Source: Chloroflexota bacterium (GTDB taxonomy: Bacteria; Chloroflexota; Limnocylindria; Limnocylindrales; CSP1-4). Taken from it: a stretch of DNA of 40,511 nt. The stretch is from NCBI GenBank assembly GCA_003171065.1, contig PMXQ01000035.1, forward strand, positions 266 to 40,776. The letters run 5' to 3'. The position numbers and the translations under genes were made by a program. The notes beneath the pieces are model-generated. The model made no database searches and was not told the origin of the DNA. It worked only from the letters and a program-made list of their open reading frames with translations. This document shows positions 1-10,654 of the stretch, piece by piece; positions within the stretch are counted from its first letter, which is position 1, and each line of letters begins with the position of its first letter.

Positions 1-336
1 ATCGTCATGGAGGGCACGACGTTCGGCGACGTGCCGCTCAAGTGCGAGATGAAGCTCGAGGTCTGGGACAGCCCGAACAGCGCCGGCGTCGTCATCGACG
101 CTCTCCGCTGCCTCAAGCTCGGCCTTGATCGCGGCCTCAAGGGCGCGCTCGTCGCCCCGTCGGCCTACTTCAAGAAGAGCCCGCCCATTCAACTCCACGA
201 CGACATCGCCTTCACCCGGGTCGAGGCCTTCATCCGCGGCGAGGACAACCAGACCCTCGTCGGCACCGAGACCCTGCCCAAGAAGTTCACCAGGCCGGCC
301 CCGCTCCGCGGCGGCGCGCCCACAGTCGCCAAGTAG
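1..336 (+). CDS. ino1: Inositol-3-phosphate synthase, C-terminal part (5' cut by window edge)
   Basis: Converts glucose 6-phosphate to 1D-myo-inositol 3-phosphate using NAD, the first step to inositol and inositol lipids. The frame is open from base 1 and ends with TAG at 334-336, so only about 111 C-terminal residues are visible. The stretch [20 protein letters not shown], then [20 protein letters not shown] and the family signature SAYFKKSPP identify the catalytic C-terminal region. The Lys residues in CEMKLEV and YFKKSP are in the region that binds substrate phosphate in this family. A strong terminator follows, so this is the last gene of its transcript. The N-terminal Rossmann domain lies outside the window. 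Confidence 0.9.
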   Translation: MVMEGTTFGDVPLKCEMKLEVWDSPNSAGVVIDALRCLKLGLDRGLKGALVAPSAYFKKSPPIQLHDDIAFTRVEAFIRGEDNQTLVGTETLPKKFTRPAPLRGGAPTVAK

Positions 337-403
337 CAACGACACCGCCCTCGGCACCCGGGCGCCCAGCGCGCCTCGGGGGCCGGCGGGTTTCGGCAGA
401 ACC

Positions 404-439
404 AAGGACCGTCGCCGGAAGGCGACGGTCCTTCTCTTT
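404..439 (+). terminator. Rho-independent terminator after ino1
   Basis: A perfect 13-bp stem (404-416 with 421-433, starting AAGGACCG) closes on a GGAA tetraloop and is followed by CTCTTT. It sits 68 bases after the ino1 stop and is the clearest intrinsic terminator in the window. Confidence 0.9.
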
Positions 440-560
440 GGCGAGGGCGTACGGCGGCCGGCAAGCGCGGACATCTCGTCCAACTTGCCTGTGGGGATAG
501 TGAGGCTTTGGCGGCTGGAAATGTCATCAGAACACGAGTGGTTGTGGGTGGCCTAGGACA

Positions 561-1196
561 GTGACCCAGGCGGACACGGCCATCTTCCAGAGGCTCGGGG
601 CCGTCCTCAACGTCTTGCCTCTTGACTCGGAGTTGTCCGTCGCCACACTCCACGTCGAGGAGGGCATCAGTTCCGAGATGGCGAACCCAAACGACGACAC
701 CGCGCTGATAATCCCGTTTCGACTTCCGGCGGCGTTGGAGTCCCTTCGTCGTCGGAGTGTTCCGAACGCGATGGCGGGCATGCCGGCGCACGCCACATTG
801 CTATATCCGTTCGCGCCGCCCGAGACACTCGATGGCGGCATCCGCGAGAAGATTCAGGCCGTGGTCTCCGGACATTCCGCGTTCTCATGTCGGCTGATCG
901 GTCGCGGCCAATGGCCAGGCGTCCTCTTCGCATCGGTCGAGCCCGAAGTCCCGTTTCGGTCTCTCTATGCCGACCTGCTCGCCGCCTTCCCGGAATTCCC
1001 GTCTCATCGGGGTGATTTCGAGTTCGAGCCGCACGTCACGATCGCCGTAGGATCATCGGCGAGTGAGTCCGTGGACGACCCTGCGTGGGGATTCTTGCCG
1101 CCCACATGCGAGGTGAATCTCGCCCACCTCATCGTTCGTGGTCCAGCCGGATGGGACGTGAAGTGGGCCTTCGACCTGCGCCCCAGTGGCGACTGA
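561..1196 (+). CDS. 2'-5' RNA ligase / 2H phosphoesterase family protein
   Basis: Probable cytoplasmic phosphoesterase of the 2H superfamily, which acts on 2',3'-cyclic or 2'-5' linked phosphates; the natural substrate is unknown. The two hallmark H-x-T motifs are present: HATLLYPF near residue 76 and HVTIAVG near residue 157. The conserved domain begins right after an internal ATG at 678 (MANPNDDTALIIPF), which has a GAGGAG about 14 bases upstream. The GTG at 561 gives 211 residues; the extra 39 codons show high third-position GC, so I keep the longer form, but 678 is a serious alternative. It stands alone between the ino1 terminator and the convergent transaldolase gene. Confidence 0.75.
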   Translation: MTQADTAIFQRLGAVLNVLPLDSELSVATLHVEEGISSEMANPNDDTALIIPFRLPAALESLRRRSVPNAMAGMPAHATLLYPFAPPETLDGGIREKIQAVVSGHSAFSCRLIGRGQWPGVLFASVEPEVPFRSLYADLLAAFPEFPSHRGDFEFEPHVTIAVGSSASESVDDPAWGFLPPTCEVNLAHLIVRGPAGWDVKWAFDLRPSGD

Positions 1197-1325
1197 TTCA
1201 GTGTCGTTGGGCGCGTATCCAGCCAGTCCGCCGACAAATCGGGCAACCTACCAGGCAACCTGGCCGTGCCGCCGGCGACATCCGATGGGAGCCGAGTAGG
1301 TCCGGCTCGACTTGGCAAAGGGACG

Positions 1326-2411
1326 TCAGCGCGCGACGGCAGCCCCGGCGGTCTGCTCGATGTGAGCCAGAAGGGACTGCCAGGCGGTCGCGAACGACTC
1401 GACGCCCGCTTCCTGAAGACGGCGCGCCAGGTCTGTGAGCTCCACGCCCGCGGCCTTGAACCGAGCCATGAGCGCCGGATCGGGCAGGTCCGGGCGGGCC
1501 TGGAGCGTTTGCGAGACGGTGCCGTGCTCGCCGAACGCGAGCAGCGTCTCCTCGGGCATCGTGTTCACCGTGAGCGGAGCGGCCAGGGCCTCGATGTACA
1601 GGACGTCGGACGCGGTCTTGTCCTTGGTGCCGGTGCTGGCCCACAGGAGCCGCTGTGGTCGGGCGCCTTCGTTCATCAGCCGGCTCCAGCGATCCCCGTG
1701 GATCAGCTCGGTGTAGGCGTTGTAGGTCATCTGGGCCGTCGCGATGCCGAGCTTGAGGTGGAGATCGACCGGGAGGTCGCCGGCCAGCTGGCCGTCCCAG
1801 CGGCTGACGAAGACGGAGGCCACCGACGGCACGTACGGATTGAGCCCGGCCTCGACGCGGCGCTCGATAGCGCGCGTGTATGCCTCCGCTGCCGCCAGGT
1901 ACTGCTCGGACGAGAAGAGGAGGGTCACGTTCACTGGCACGCCGCCGAAGATCGTCTCCTCGATCGCCTTCAGTCCGGCAGTCGTGCCGGGGATCTTGAT
2001 GAAGAAGTTCGGCCGGGCGGCAAGGGCGTGAAGGCGGGCGGCGTCGGCCGCCGTAGTCGCCGCGTCGTCGGCGAGCAGGGGCGAGACCTCGAGCGAGACG
2101 AAACCGTCGACGCCGTCAGTCCGGTCGTAGGTCGGCCGGAAGAGGTCTGCCGCACGCCGGAGGTCTTCGAGCGCCAGGTCGAAGAAGATCTCCTCGGTCC
2201 CGGCGCCACCCGCGGAAAGCCTCCGGATCTGCTCGTCATAGTCCGAGGAGCCGCCGATTGCCTTGTCGTAGATCGACGGGTTGGAGGTAAGGCCCGTCAC
2301 CGAAGACTCGCGGATGTACCGCTCGAGCGTCCCGGTGTTGAGGAGTGACCTGGTGATGTTGTCGAGCCAGACGCTCTGCCCGATCCGACCGAGCTTTGCG
2401 GTCCGGTTCAT
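1326..2411 (-). CDS. tal: Transaldolase
   Basis: Transfers a dihydroxyacetone unit between sugar phosphates in the non-oxidative pentose phosphate pathway. At 361 residues it has the length of the actinobacterial/cyanobacterial class of the family. Visible signatures are SVTGLTSNPSIYDKAI near residue 40, NFFIKIPGT carrying the Schiff-base lysine, and PVNVTLLFSSEQY just after it. The ATG at 2411 is preceded by GGAGG with a 5-base gap, which fixes the start. It follows a decayed acyltransferase fragment on the same strand by 25 bases. The gene appears intact. Confidence 0.92.
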   Translation of the reverse strand: MNRTAKLGRIGQSVWLDNITRSLLNTGTLERYIRESSVTGLTSNPSIYDKAIGGSSDYDEQIRRLSAGGAGTEEIFFDLALEDLRRAADLFRPTYDRTDGVDGFVSLEVSPLLADDAATTAADAARLHALAARPNFFIKIPGTTAGLKAIEETIFGGVPVNVTLLFSSEQYLAAAEAYTRAIERRVEAGLNPYVPSVASVFVSRWDGQLAGDLPVDLHLKLGIATAQMTYNAYTELIHGDRWSRLMNEGARPQRLLWASTGTKDKTASDVLYIEALAAPLTVNTMPEETLLAFGEHGTVSQTLQARPDLPDPALMARFKAAGVELTDLARRLQEAGVESFATAWQSLLAHIEQTAGAAVAR

Positions 2412-2436
2412 GGTGCCTCCAGTCTGCGGCTGGCTC

Positions 2437-3051
2437 TCAGCCGTTCAGTACGTCGCCGCGGAACGCGTCGGCTTCCTGTAGCATGCGGCGCAGCGCGTTC
2501 AGGAACCGGGCGGCGATCTCGCCGTCGACGAGCCGATGGTCGGCCGTCAGGGTCAGCTTCATTATCTGCCGGATGCGGAATCCGTCGCCGACCGCGATGG
2601 GCGTCGGAACGACACTCGAGACGGCGAGGATCGCCGACTCGCCCGGGTTGACGATCGCGCAGAACTCGTCGACGCCGAACATCCCCAGGTTCGAGATGGG
2701 GAACGTGCTGCCGGTCATGTCGTCGGGCGTGAGCGCCCCGTTTCGAGCCGCTTCGGCCAGCTCTGCGGCCCGCGCGTGCCACTCGACGAGTGAGCGTCGA
2801 TCGGTATCGCGGATCACCGGCACGAGGAGCGATGGCGCGGCGCATCGGCTCATCTGGCGCGGCGCCCCGTCTTCGGAGTCCCCGTCGTGGGTCGCCGGAG
2901 CCAAGGCCACGGCCCGCGGGGCGGCCGCTGCGGGCGCGGGCCACGGCCCGCGTGCCGCAACGTACCCCGTGCGAAGAGCATCGAGGCTGTGCGCCGGGTT
3001 CGGCGAAGCGAAAGTGCCGATGGGTCGTGGCTGGACGCCGGCCGATATCAT
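2437..3051 (-). pseudogene. Remnant of 2-oxoacid dehydrogenase E2 acyltransferase (truncated)
   Basis: The C-terminal half matches the catalytic domain of E2 dihydrolipoamide acyltransferases: LLVPVIRD, then STFPISNLGMFGVDEFCAIVNP, and the active-site DHRLVDG. An intact E2 has about 400 or more residues with an N-terminal lipoyl domain and an E3/E1-binding domain; here there are about 204 codons and neither is visible. The first 80 residues are Pro/Ala-rich and run straight into the middle of the catalytic domain, as if an internal deletion had joined the linker to it. No E1 or E3 genes are nearby. I call it a pseudogene; a short expressed protein cannot be excluded because the frame is open. 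Confidence 0.7.
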
Positions 3052-3147
3052 CGAGGCCCTCTAGTATGTCGTCGCCCAGCGGTACGGAACCGGTCGGGCC
3101 ATTTCGGTCACCGGCCAGGTGATGAGGAAATAGCGAGGAGCCCAAGA

Positions 3148-3351
3148 GTGACCGGAGCGGAGCCGAACCGATGGCCCATTCCCGTCACCCAGCGTGCGAT
3201 CCCGACCGACGACGGCGGCCGGGTCGTCCACAACCGCGAGCTGGGTGAGCGATTCCCGAGCGGCGCGGCCGAGCTGCGCGACGGTCTTTGGACGAAAGCG
3301 GCCGAGCAGGAGCTGCTGCGGGTGGCTGGCCGGTCGGAGGTGTCGGCATGA
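3148..3351 (+). CDS. Small hypothetical protein coupled to the zinc dehydrogenase
   Basis: A 67-residue frame from GTG at 3148 with GAGGAG eight bases upstream. It ends in TGA overlapping the ATG of the next gene (ATGA), which suggests translational coupling. The sequence is soluble and charged (RWPIPVTQRAIPTDD, then GRVVHNRELGERF) with no motif I recognise. The RBS and overlap support expression; its role, perhaps linked to the sugar-alcohol dehydrogenase, is unknown. Confidence 0.5.
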   Translation: MTGAEPNRWPIPVTQRAIPTDDGGRVVHNRELGERFPSGAAELRDGLWTKAAEQELLRVAGRSEVSA

Positions 3352-4355
3352 AGTCGCTTCGGCTTTTCGGGCCCCGCGATCTCCGGCTCGTGGACGAGGC
3401 TGCGCCCGTGCCCGGCCCGGGCGACGAGCTCGTTCGCGTAACTGCCGTGGGTATCTGTGGCTCCGATCTCCACTGGTTCGCCGAGGCGGGGATCGGAGAC
3501 GCCCTGCTGTCCCGGCCGCTGGTCCTGGGTCACGAGGCGGGCGGCGTGATCGAGTCTGGGCCGCGCGCCGGCCAGCGCATCGCGATCGATCCGGCCATCG
3601 GGTGCGAGGAATGCGAGCAGTGCCTGGCCGGGCACGTGCACCTCTGTCTGCGGATTCGGTTCGCGGGCCACGGCGCCACGGACGGCGCCCTTCGTGAGTT
3701 CGTCGCCTGGCCGGGCAGGTGCCTGATCCCCGTGCCCGACAACCTCAGCGACGCGGACGTGGCGATGCTCGAGCCGCTCGGGGTTGCCCTCCATGCCGTC
3801 AGGCTGGCGCAGATCCAGCCGGGCCAGCGAGTTGGCGTCTTCGGCTGCGGTCCGATCGGGCAGTTCCTGATCCAGCTCGCTCGCGCGTCCGGCGCCACGA
3901 CGGTCGTCGCCACGGACGTGCTGCCGCATCGCGTCGCGGCCGCCCGCCAATCCGGGGCAAGCGTCGCGACTCTCGTGGCCGGCGGGGCGGAGCGGGCCGA
4001 GCTCCTGGCTGCGACCGGCGGGCACGGTGTCGACGTCGCCTTCGAGGCCGCCGGCGAGGACGACGCGGTGGAAACGTCGGTCGCGCTCGCGGCCCCGGCC
4101 GGAACGGTGGTCATAGTCGGCATTCCGTCCCAGGACCACACGACTTTCACGGCCTCCACAGCTCGCCGGAAGGGCCTCACGATCAAGCTCTCGCGCCGCA
4201 TGAACCGTGTCTACCCGCACGTCATCCGGCTGGTCGAGGCAGGGTTCGTCGACGTTCGATCGGTCGTGACGGCCAACTATCCGCTGAGCGACTACAGGAC
4301 CGCCTTCGGCAGTGCCGCTGCCCGTGAGGGATTGAAGGTCGTCGTTCAGCCGTAG
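3348..4355 (+). CDS. Zinc-dependent medium-chain dehydrogenase (sorbitol/L-threonine dehydrogenase type)
   Basis: NAD(P)-dependent oxidation of a polyol or similar secondary alcohol; the substrate cannot be read from sequence. At 335 residues it has the standard order: catalytic zinc ligands in GICGSD (Cys about 37) and GHEAGG (His-Glu about 62), a structural-zinc lobe CEECEQCLAGHVHLC with four cysteines, the MLEPLGVALHAV helix, and the Rossmann fold GVFGCGPIGQF. All metal ligands are present, so the enzyme should be active. It overlaps the preceding small gene by ATGA and is transcribed towards pyrG. Confidence 0.85.
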   Translation: MKSLRLFGPRDLRLVDEAAPVPGPGDELVRVTAVGICGSDLHWFAEAGIGDALLSRPLVLGHEAGGVIESGPRAGQRIAIDPAIGCEECEQCLAGHVHLCLRIRFAGHGATDGALREFVAWPGRCLIPVPDNLSDADVAMLEPLGVALHAVRLAQIQPGQRVGVFGCGPIGQFLIQLARASGATTVVATDVLPHRVAAARQSGASVATLVAGGAERAELLAATGGHGVDVAFEAAGEDDAVETSVALAAPAGTVVIVGIPSQDHTTFTASTARRKGLTIKLSRRMNRVYPHVIRLVEAGFVDVRSVVTANYPLSDYRTAFGSAAAREGLKVVVQP

Positions 4356-4455
4356 CCGTCGCTCGTCGGGCCGGCGATCTGCGGCGCGTGACCGGCGAAC
4401 CCGAGCTTGGGCCGCCCTCCGCGGCGCCGTTGGGCGCCCATTCTTCGGATCGAGT

Positions 4456-6203
<1,748 letters not shown>

Positions 6204-6233
6204 TCGCCCCGATGGCCATCCGGGCGAACCTTT
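6204..6233 (+). terminator. Probable intrinsic terminator after pyrG
   Basis: Starts on the base after the pyrG stop. TCGCCC (6204-6209) pairs with GGGCGA (6222-6227) around a C-C mismatch and an inner GAT-GGCC-ATC hairpin. A short T run begins at 6231. The weak U-tract keeps confidence moderate. Confidence 0.4.
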
Positions 6234-6264
6234 CAGTCTCGTCGTGGATTTCGGGAGCTGCTCG

Positions 6265-7188
6265 ATGACCTCGGCCGGTGCCTCCGGAACAGGAGCCGTC
6301 GGCGCTCAGAGCCGCCTCGACGCCGTTCCGCCCGAGCTGCTCATCTTCATCGGATCCCTGTCGGTCCAATGCGGCGGCGGGCTGGCCACGGTCCTGGTTC
6401 GCGACTACGGGCCGCTGCCGGCCGTCTCGATGCGGATCGTCTTCGGCACGATCATGCTTCTGGCGCTTCGGCCGGCCCGTATCCGAGGTGCCTCCCGGCC
6501 GGCGCTGCTCAGCTGTGTTGGACTCGGGCTCGTCCTGGCGGCGATGAACTCGTTCTTCTTCGTGGCCCTGTCCAGGATTCCCATCGGCGTGGCGGTCACG
6601 ATCGAGTTCTGGGGTCCACTGGCGGTGGCCGTCGTTGGGTCGCGGCGGGCCCTCGATCTGGTCTGGGTGGCCCTGGCCGCGGCCGGCATCTACATCCTTG
6701 CCGGTGGCCGGCTCGAGTCCCACGATGCGGTCGGCGTAGTCGCGGCGGCCGCGTCCGGGTTGTGCTGGGCGATCTACATCGGCGTCGCCGGCCGGGTGGC
6801 CCGCCACTGGCCGGACGGCCGCGGCCTAACTCTGGCGATGCTCGTTGCGTCGGCGTTGATCGTGCCGGTGACGCTCTCCCTCTCCGACGTGCGGCCACTC
6901 CTGGTGGCACCCGCGGCGCTGGCCGGTGGCGTGGTGATCGGTCTGTTCAGCAGCGCCATTCCCTACACGACCGAGCTGGCTGCGTTGCGGCGTATGCCGG
7001 CCTCGACATTCGGCGTCCTGATGAGCATGGAGCCGGCCATCGCGGTGGCGGTGGGCTTCGTCCTGCTCGGTCAGGTTCTGGCTCCGGCGGATCTCATGGC
7101 GATCGCGTTCGTGGCGCTTGCCAGCGCCGGGGCCAGCATCTCGGCCCGCCGCCTCGTCACCGCTCCAGGTGCGCTCGAATCGGCGTAG
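6265..7188 (+). CDS. rhtA: RhtA-like EamA-family inner-membrane exporter
   Basis: Ten-helix DMT-superfamily carrier of 307 residues resembling RhtA, the threonine/homoserine exporter. RhtA-like features are the first helix SLSVQCGGGLATVLVRDYG, the stretch IPIGVAVTIEFWGPLAV, SGLCWAIYIGVAGRVA, and SSAIPYTTELAALRRMP followed by STFGVLMSMEPA. It has two EamA repeats. The open frame extends upstream into pyrG, but the membrane protein proper begins at ATG 6265; upstream codons are Arg/Pro-rich shadow sequence. The exported compound is unproven; an amino acid is the family-based guess. Confidence 0.82.
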   Translation: MTSAGASGTGAVGAQSRLDAVPPELLIFIGSLSVQCGGGLATVLVRDYGPLPAVSMRIVFGTIMLLALRPARIRGASRPALLSCVGLGLVLAAMNSFFFVALSRIPIGVAVTIEFWGPLAVAVVGSRRALDLVWVALAAAGIYILAGGRLESHDAVGVVAAAASGLCWAIYIGVAGRVARHWPDGRGLTLAMLVASALIVPVTLSLSDVRPLLVAPAALAGGVVIGLFSSAIPYTTELAALRRMPASTFGVLMSMEPAIAVAVGFVLLGQVLAPADLMAIAFVALASAGASISARRLVTAPGALESA

Positions 7189-7245
7189 CGTCGGCCTCGC
7201 TGCGGCCGGTTCCCGGTGGCCTTACGCCCGGCCGCCTCTCCCTGG

Positions 7246-7467
7246 CTACCGCCGGCAAGTGGGCCTCGGGTGGTAGCTCGTGTGGAGCAACTGCTCGGAC
7301 TTCTCGCCGAGCGGTTCGCCCAGGAAATCCTCGTGCAGCGTCTGGATGTACGGGTTCTCGTGGGCGCGGCGCCACAGGCCGGCTTGATCGTCCTGGTAGA
7401 GGCCAGCGGCGCGCCGGGCCCGCAGGTTGTTCGTGACGCCGTAGGGTTGGCCACCGCCACCGACGCA
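7246..7467 (-). pseudogene. Relic of the C-terminus of an [FeFe]-hydrogenase
   Basis: Read on the minus strand from 7467 to the TAG at 7246-7248, a 73-codon stretch begins CVGGGGQPYG, continues NNLRARRAAGLYQDD and HENPYIQTLHEDFLGEPLG, and ends EKSEQLLHTSY. This is the conserved tail of iron-only hydrogenases: the last H-cluster cysteine motif (normally in CxGGGGQP) followed by the small-subunit region ending in a FLGEPLGEKSHxLLHTxY-like sequence. Upstream of the cysteine the frame no longer matches the family (the preceding MACPGG is absent) and meets a stop, so about 85% of the gene is gone. The 588 bases between the exporter and rho otherwise hold no recognisable gene. Confidence 0.72.
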
Positions 7468-7676
7468 GCGCTCGTGGAGCAGTCTCGTCTCGATGTGGGC
7501 GGCACCGATGCGGGTGTGGCAACGACGCCACCCCCTCGGCGCGAGCGCCCCTCAGGGCCGTTGTTCGCGTTTGTCGCCGGGCCGGGTTGGTCGCAACGGC
7601 ACCCCAGACCCAGCGAGCGGGTGCCTATGACGGTTCGAGGGGCTTGGGCGCCGAGCGAAGCCACGAACGAAGCCGA

Positions 7677-7705
7677 TTGACGCCACCCGCCGGGCCGGGT
7701 ATTCT
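7677..7705 (+). promoter_or_regulatory. Sigma-70-type promoter for rho
   Basis: TTGACG (7677-7682) and TATTCT (7700-7705) with exactly 17 bases between. A start site near 7712 would leave a leader of about 65 bases before the ATG at 7777, where Rho could regulate its own message. Confidence 0.6.
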
Positions 7706-7776
7706 GCGCGTCGCCCCGACCGTGCACCCGCTGCGGAACGATTCCGCGCGAACAGGCTGCACGGCACCTTCCCCAA

Positions 7777-9156
7777 ATGAGTCCTGCCTTCATGCCTGTC
7801 AACGGTCCCGACCAGCGTTCTCGCAACCGCCGCCCTCGACGGCGCCCTGCCGGCCGCACGCCCATGGGCGACTACGAGGAATACCAGGAGAGCGACAGCC
7901 GCGAGCTCGACATCACCGAGCTCAGTGAGATGAACGTCAACGAGCTCCAGACCATCGGCCACGATCTCGAGATGGAGGCCGGGGCCGGCGGTAAGGAAGA
8001 GCTCGTCGACCGTATCCTGGTCCGGCAGAGTGAGCTGGCTGGCCACGCCTACGCCACCGGGATTCTCGACGTCGTCGACGAGGGCTTCGGCTTCATGCGC
8101 CGCCACGGCCTGATGCCGAGTCAGGACGACGTCTACGTCTCGTCCAGCCAGATTCGCCGCTTCGGGCTGCGAGTCGGCGATCGCATCAGCGGCTCCGTCC
8201 GCGCCCCGCGCGAGGGCGAGAAGTACTGGGGCATGATCCGGGTCGACCGCGTCAACGGCATCGACCCCGAGACCGCCAAGCGCCGACCCCAATTCGGGGA
8301 CCTGACCCCGGTCCACCCCGACGTCCTGATCAACCTCGAAACCGATCCCAAGAACCTGAGCCAGCGCCTGATCAACCTGGTCAACCCGATCGGCAAGGGC
8401 CAGCGCGCGCTCATCGTCAGCCCGCCCAAGGCCGGCAAGACGATGCTGCTCAAGCACATCGCCAACGGCATCAGCACAAACTACCCGGACATCCTCCTGA
8501 TGGTCGCGCTCATCGGCGAGCGGCCGGAGGAAGTCACCGACATGCGCCGCTCGGTTAAGGGCGAGGTCATCAGCTCCACGTTCGACGAGCCGACGGAGAA
8601 CCACACCCACGTCGCCGAGATGGCCCTCGAGATCGCCAAGCGGCAGGTGGAGACCGGCCGCGACGTCGTCATCCTGCTCGACTCGATCACCCGCCTGGCA
8701 CGGGCGTACAACCTGGCCCTGCCGCCATCCGGCCGGACCCTCTCGGGCGGCCTCGACCCGATCGCGCTCTACCCGCCCAAGCGCTTCTTCGGCGCCGCTC
8801 GAAACATCGAGGAAGGCGGCTCGCTCACGATCATCGGCACATGCCTTGTAGATACCGGATCGCGCATGGACGACGTCATCTACGAGGAGTTCAAGGGCAC
8901 CGGCAACAGCGAGCTCATCCTCGACCGCAAGCTGGCCGAGAAGCGCATCTTCCCGGCGATCGACGTTCAGCGCTCCGGCACCCGCCGCGAGGAACTGCTC
9001 CTTGAGGAGCCGGTTCTCAAGATGGTCTGGACCATGAGGCGGATGCTGTCCGCCGTCGGAACGAACGAAGGCATCGAGCTGTTGCTCAACCGGCTCTCGA
9101 AGACGGACAGCAACGTTTCGTTCCTGGCCACCCTGACCAAGAGCCTCGACGCCTGA
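7777..9156 (+). CDS. rho: Transcription termination factor Rho
   Basis: Hexameric RNA helicase that ends transcription on untranslated RNA. It has 459 residues. In order: a short basic tail, the Rho_N domain ([20 protein letters not shown]), the cold-shock RNA-binding domain ([17 protein letters not shown] and [16 protein letters not shown]), then the RecA-type ATPase with Walker [21 protein letters not shown], Walker [17 protein letters not shown], and the C-terminal GTRREELLL. The start is uncertain: ATG 7777, 7792 and 7864 are in frame and none has a clear RBS. I chose 7777 because the basic [11 protein letters not shown] tail is normal for high-GC Rho proteins. Confidence 0.96.
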   Translation: MSPAFMPVNGPDQRSRNRRPRRRPAGRTPMGDYEEYQESDSRELDITELSEMNVNELQTIGHDLEMEAGAGGKEELVDRILVRQSELAGHAYATGILDVVDEGFGFMRRHGLMPSQDDVYVSSSQIRRFGLRVGDRISGSVRAPREGEKYWGMIRVDRVNGIDPETAKRRPQFGDLTPVHPDVLINLETDPKNLSQRLINLVNPIGKGQRALIVSPPKAGKTMLLKHIANGISTNYPDILLMVALIGERPEEVTDMRRSVKGEVISSTFDEPTENHTHVAEMALEIAKRQVETGRDVVILLDSITRLARAYNLALPPSGRTLSGGLDPIALYPPKRFFGAARNIEEGGSLTIIGTCLVDTGSRMDDVIYEEFKGTGNSELILDRKLAEKRIFPAIDVQRSGTRREELLLEEPVLKMVWTMRRMLSAVGTNEGIELLLNRLSKTDSNVSFLATLTKSLDA

Positions 9157-9264
9157 CCGAAGCCCGGCCGTCGCCAGGGCGGCGGGCCCTCGATTGCAGC
9201 CTTCTGACCTCTCTGATACGGTTGCCCCCGGCCGGCGCCCGTCCCGCGCCGCAGGAGTTCTGTA

Positions 9265-10551
9265 TTGCCTTCACCCGTGAGCCCAACGCTTCGAGCGCTG
9301 CGCAGGCTGGTCGCGCGCGATCCTGAAGCGCCGATCCGCCTCGAGCTCGGCGTTACGCGAGCCTCGCTGACCGCTTCGCTGCGCGGGGCCGTCCGCCCCG
9401 TCGGCGACTCAGTCGGCGAACTCCTTGGCGGCGCTCGGACGGCCGGAGCCACCGGCCCGGCGGGAGCCACCGGTCCGGCGGGAGCCACCGGTCCGGCCGG
9501 ATCGCTCGACGGGCCACTGGCCCGAGCCAAGCGGCACCGCCACCTCCTTCCGCTGGGCGCCTGCCTGCTTCTCGTAGCCGTCGCTGCGGTCAGCGCGATG
9601 ACCCCAGTCTCGGCTGTGGGCGCTCCGGCCGCGACTCCGGGCGACAGCTCGGCCATTGCCAGCTCCGACATCGGCACGGATCAGGGCACGGACCAGACGA
9701 CTGCGGATGCGGGCGTCGGCTCGGACCTGGGCGACAGCAACGTCTACAACGTCATCCAGGCAGTTGCCATCCCCCCCGGCTCCGGCGACTACCAGCTTTA
9801 CGTAGTCCAGGGCGGCGACAGCCTCAACAAGATCGCCGGGAAGTTCGGGCTCAGCCTCAACACCGTTTACTGGGCCAACTCGAGCCGCCTTCCGAACCCC
9901 GCATCGATCCGGGTAGGGCTGAAGCTGCTGATCCCGCCAGCCAACGGGATCACCGTTACCGTCAAGGCGAACAACACCGTGAGCGGGTTCGCCTCCAAGT
10001 ACAAAGTGTCGACCCAGAAGATCATGGTGGCCAACAGCATGCCTGACGCCACCCTCACGGTGGGCCAGCTGCTGGTTATCCCCGTCGCCCAGGTCCCGGC
10101 CATCCCGACGCCCAAGCCAGCGGCCGGTGGCGGCAGCACGGCGTGGCACGGTGGGAAGCTCCGCTGGCCCGTGCCTGGCCACACTCAGCTCAGTCAGGGC
10201 TACTGGTCCGGCCACCGCGCCATCGACATCCCGGCGCCCACGGGCAGTCCCGTCGTGGCCGCGTATGGCGGCACCGTCATCTTTGCCGGTTGGAAGTACT
10301 CGGGCTCCGCCGGCTACGGCGGGGGTCTCGTCGTCTGGATCTCGCACGGCGGGAAGCTGTGGACGACCTACAACCATCTCTCTGCCGAGTTCGTGCACGT
10401 CGGACAGGTGGTATCGGCCGGGCAGCGCATCGGCAGCATTGGCATGACCGGCAATGCCACCGGCCCGCACCTCCACTTCGAGGTATGGGCCTGCTATCCG
10501 TGGACTGGCCTCACCACAGCCTGTGCCCGGAATCCGCTCAACTACTTCTGA
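9265..10551 (+). CDS. Membrane-anchored LysM/M23 peptidoglycan endopeptidase
   Basis: Probable cell-wall hydrolase of 428 residues. A cytoplasmic N-terminus of about 90 residues contains a GATGPA repeat; one membrane helix follows (LLPLGACLLLVAVAAVSAM), then an extracellular linker, two LysM domains (YVVQGGDSLNKIAGKFGLSL near 175, and VTVKANNTVSGFASKYKVST near 230), and a C-terminal M23 domain. Zinc ligands are visible in GHRAIDIPAP (HxxxD) and HLHFEV (HxH), so the peptidase should be active. The start is TTG at 9265, with AGGAG seven bases upstream; a GTG at 9277 is the alternative. It lies between rho and obgE in the same direction. Confidence 0.85.
   Translation: MPSPVSPTLRALRRLVARDPEAPIRLELGVTRASLTASLRGAVRPVGDSVGELLGGARTAGATGPAGATGPAGATGPAGSLDGPLARAKRHRHLLPLGACLLLVAVAAVSAMTPVSAVGAPAATPGDSSAIASSDIGTDQGTDQTTADAGVGSDLGDSNVYNVIQAVAIPPGSGDYQLYVVQGGDSLNKIAGKFGLSLNTVYWANSSRLPNPASIRVGLKLLIPPANGITVTVKANNTVSGFASKYKVSTQKIMVANSMPDATLTVGQLLVIPVAQVPAIPTPKPAAGGGSTAWHGGKLRWPVPGHTQLSQGYWSGHRAIDIPAPTGSPVVAAYGGTVIFAGWKYSGSAGYGGGLVVWISHGGKLWTTYNHLSAEFVHVGQVVSAGQRIGSIGMTGNATGPHLHFEVWACYPWTGLTTACARNPLNYF
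9445..9498 (+). repeat. Three tandem 18-bp units coding for GATGPA
   Basis: Three units of 18 bases (GGAGCCACCGGYCCGGCG) at 9445, 9463 and 9481 in frame in the M23 peptidase gene, encoding a collagen-like Gly-x-y run on the cytoplasmic side of the membrane helix. Near-identity at the DNA level suggests recent expansion by slippage. Confidence 0.85.
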
Positions 10552-10654
10552 GCGGGCGCGACCGCTCGACCTCTCCGAGACCGTCCAGCCCGGCTCACGC
10601 TCGATCGCCGGGGCGTGCCACGGCCGCGTCCGGGCCGCATGCGAGAATTGACCA

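Noticed and set aside
7216-7680. 154-residue open frame between the exporter and rho
   Set aside because: It is antisense to the hydrogenase relic, has no RBS, and its sequence has no recognisable fold.
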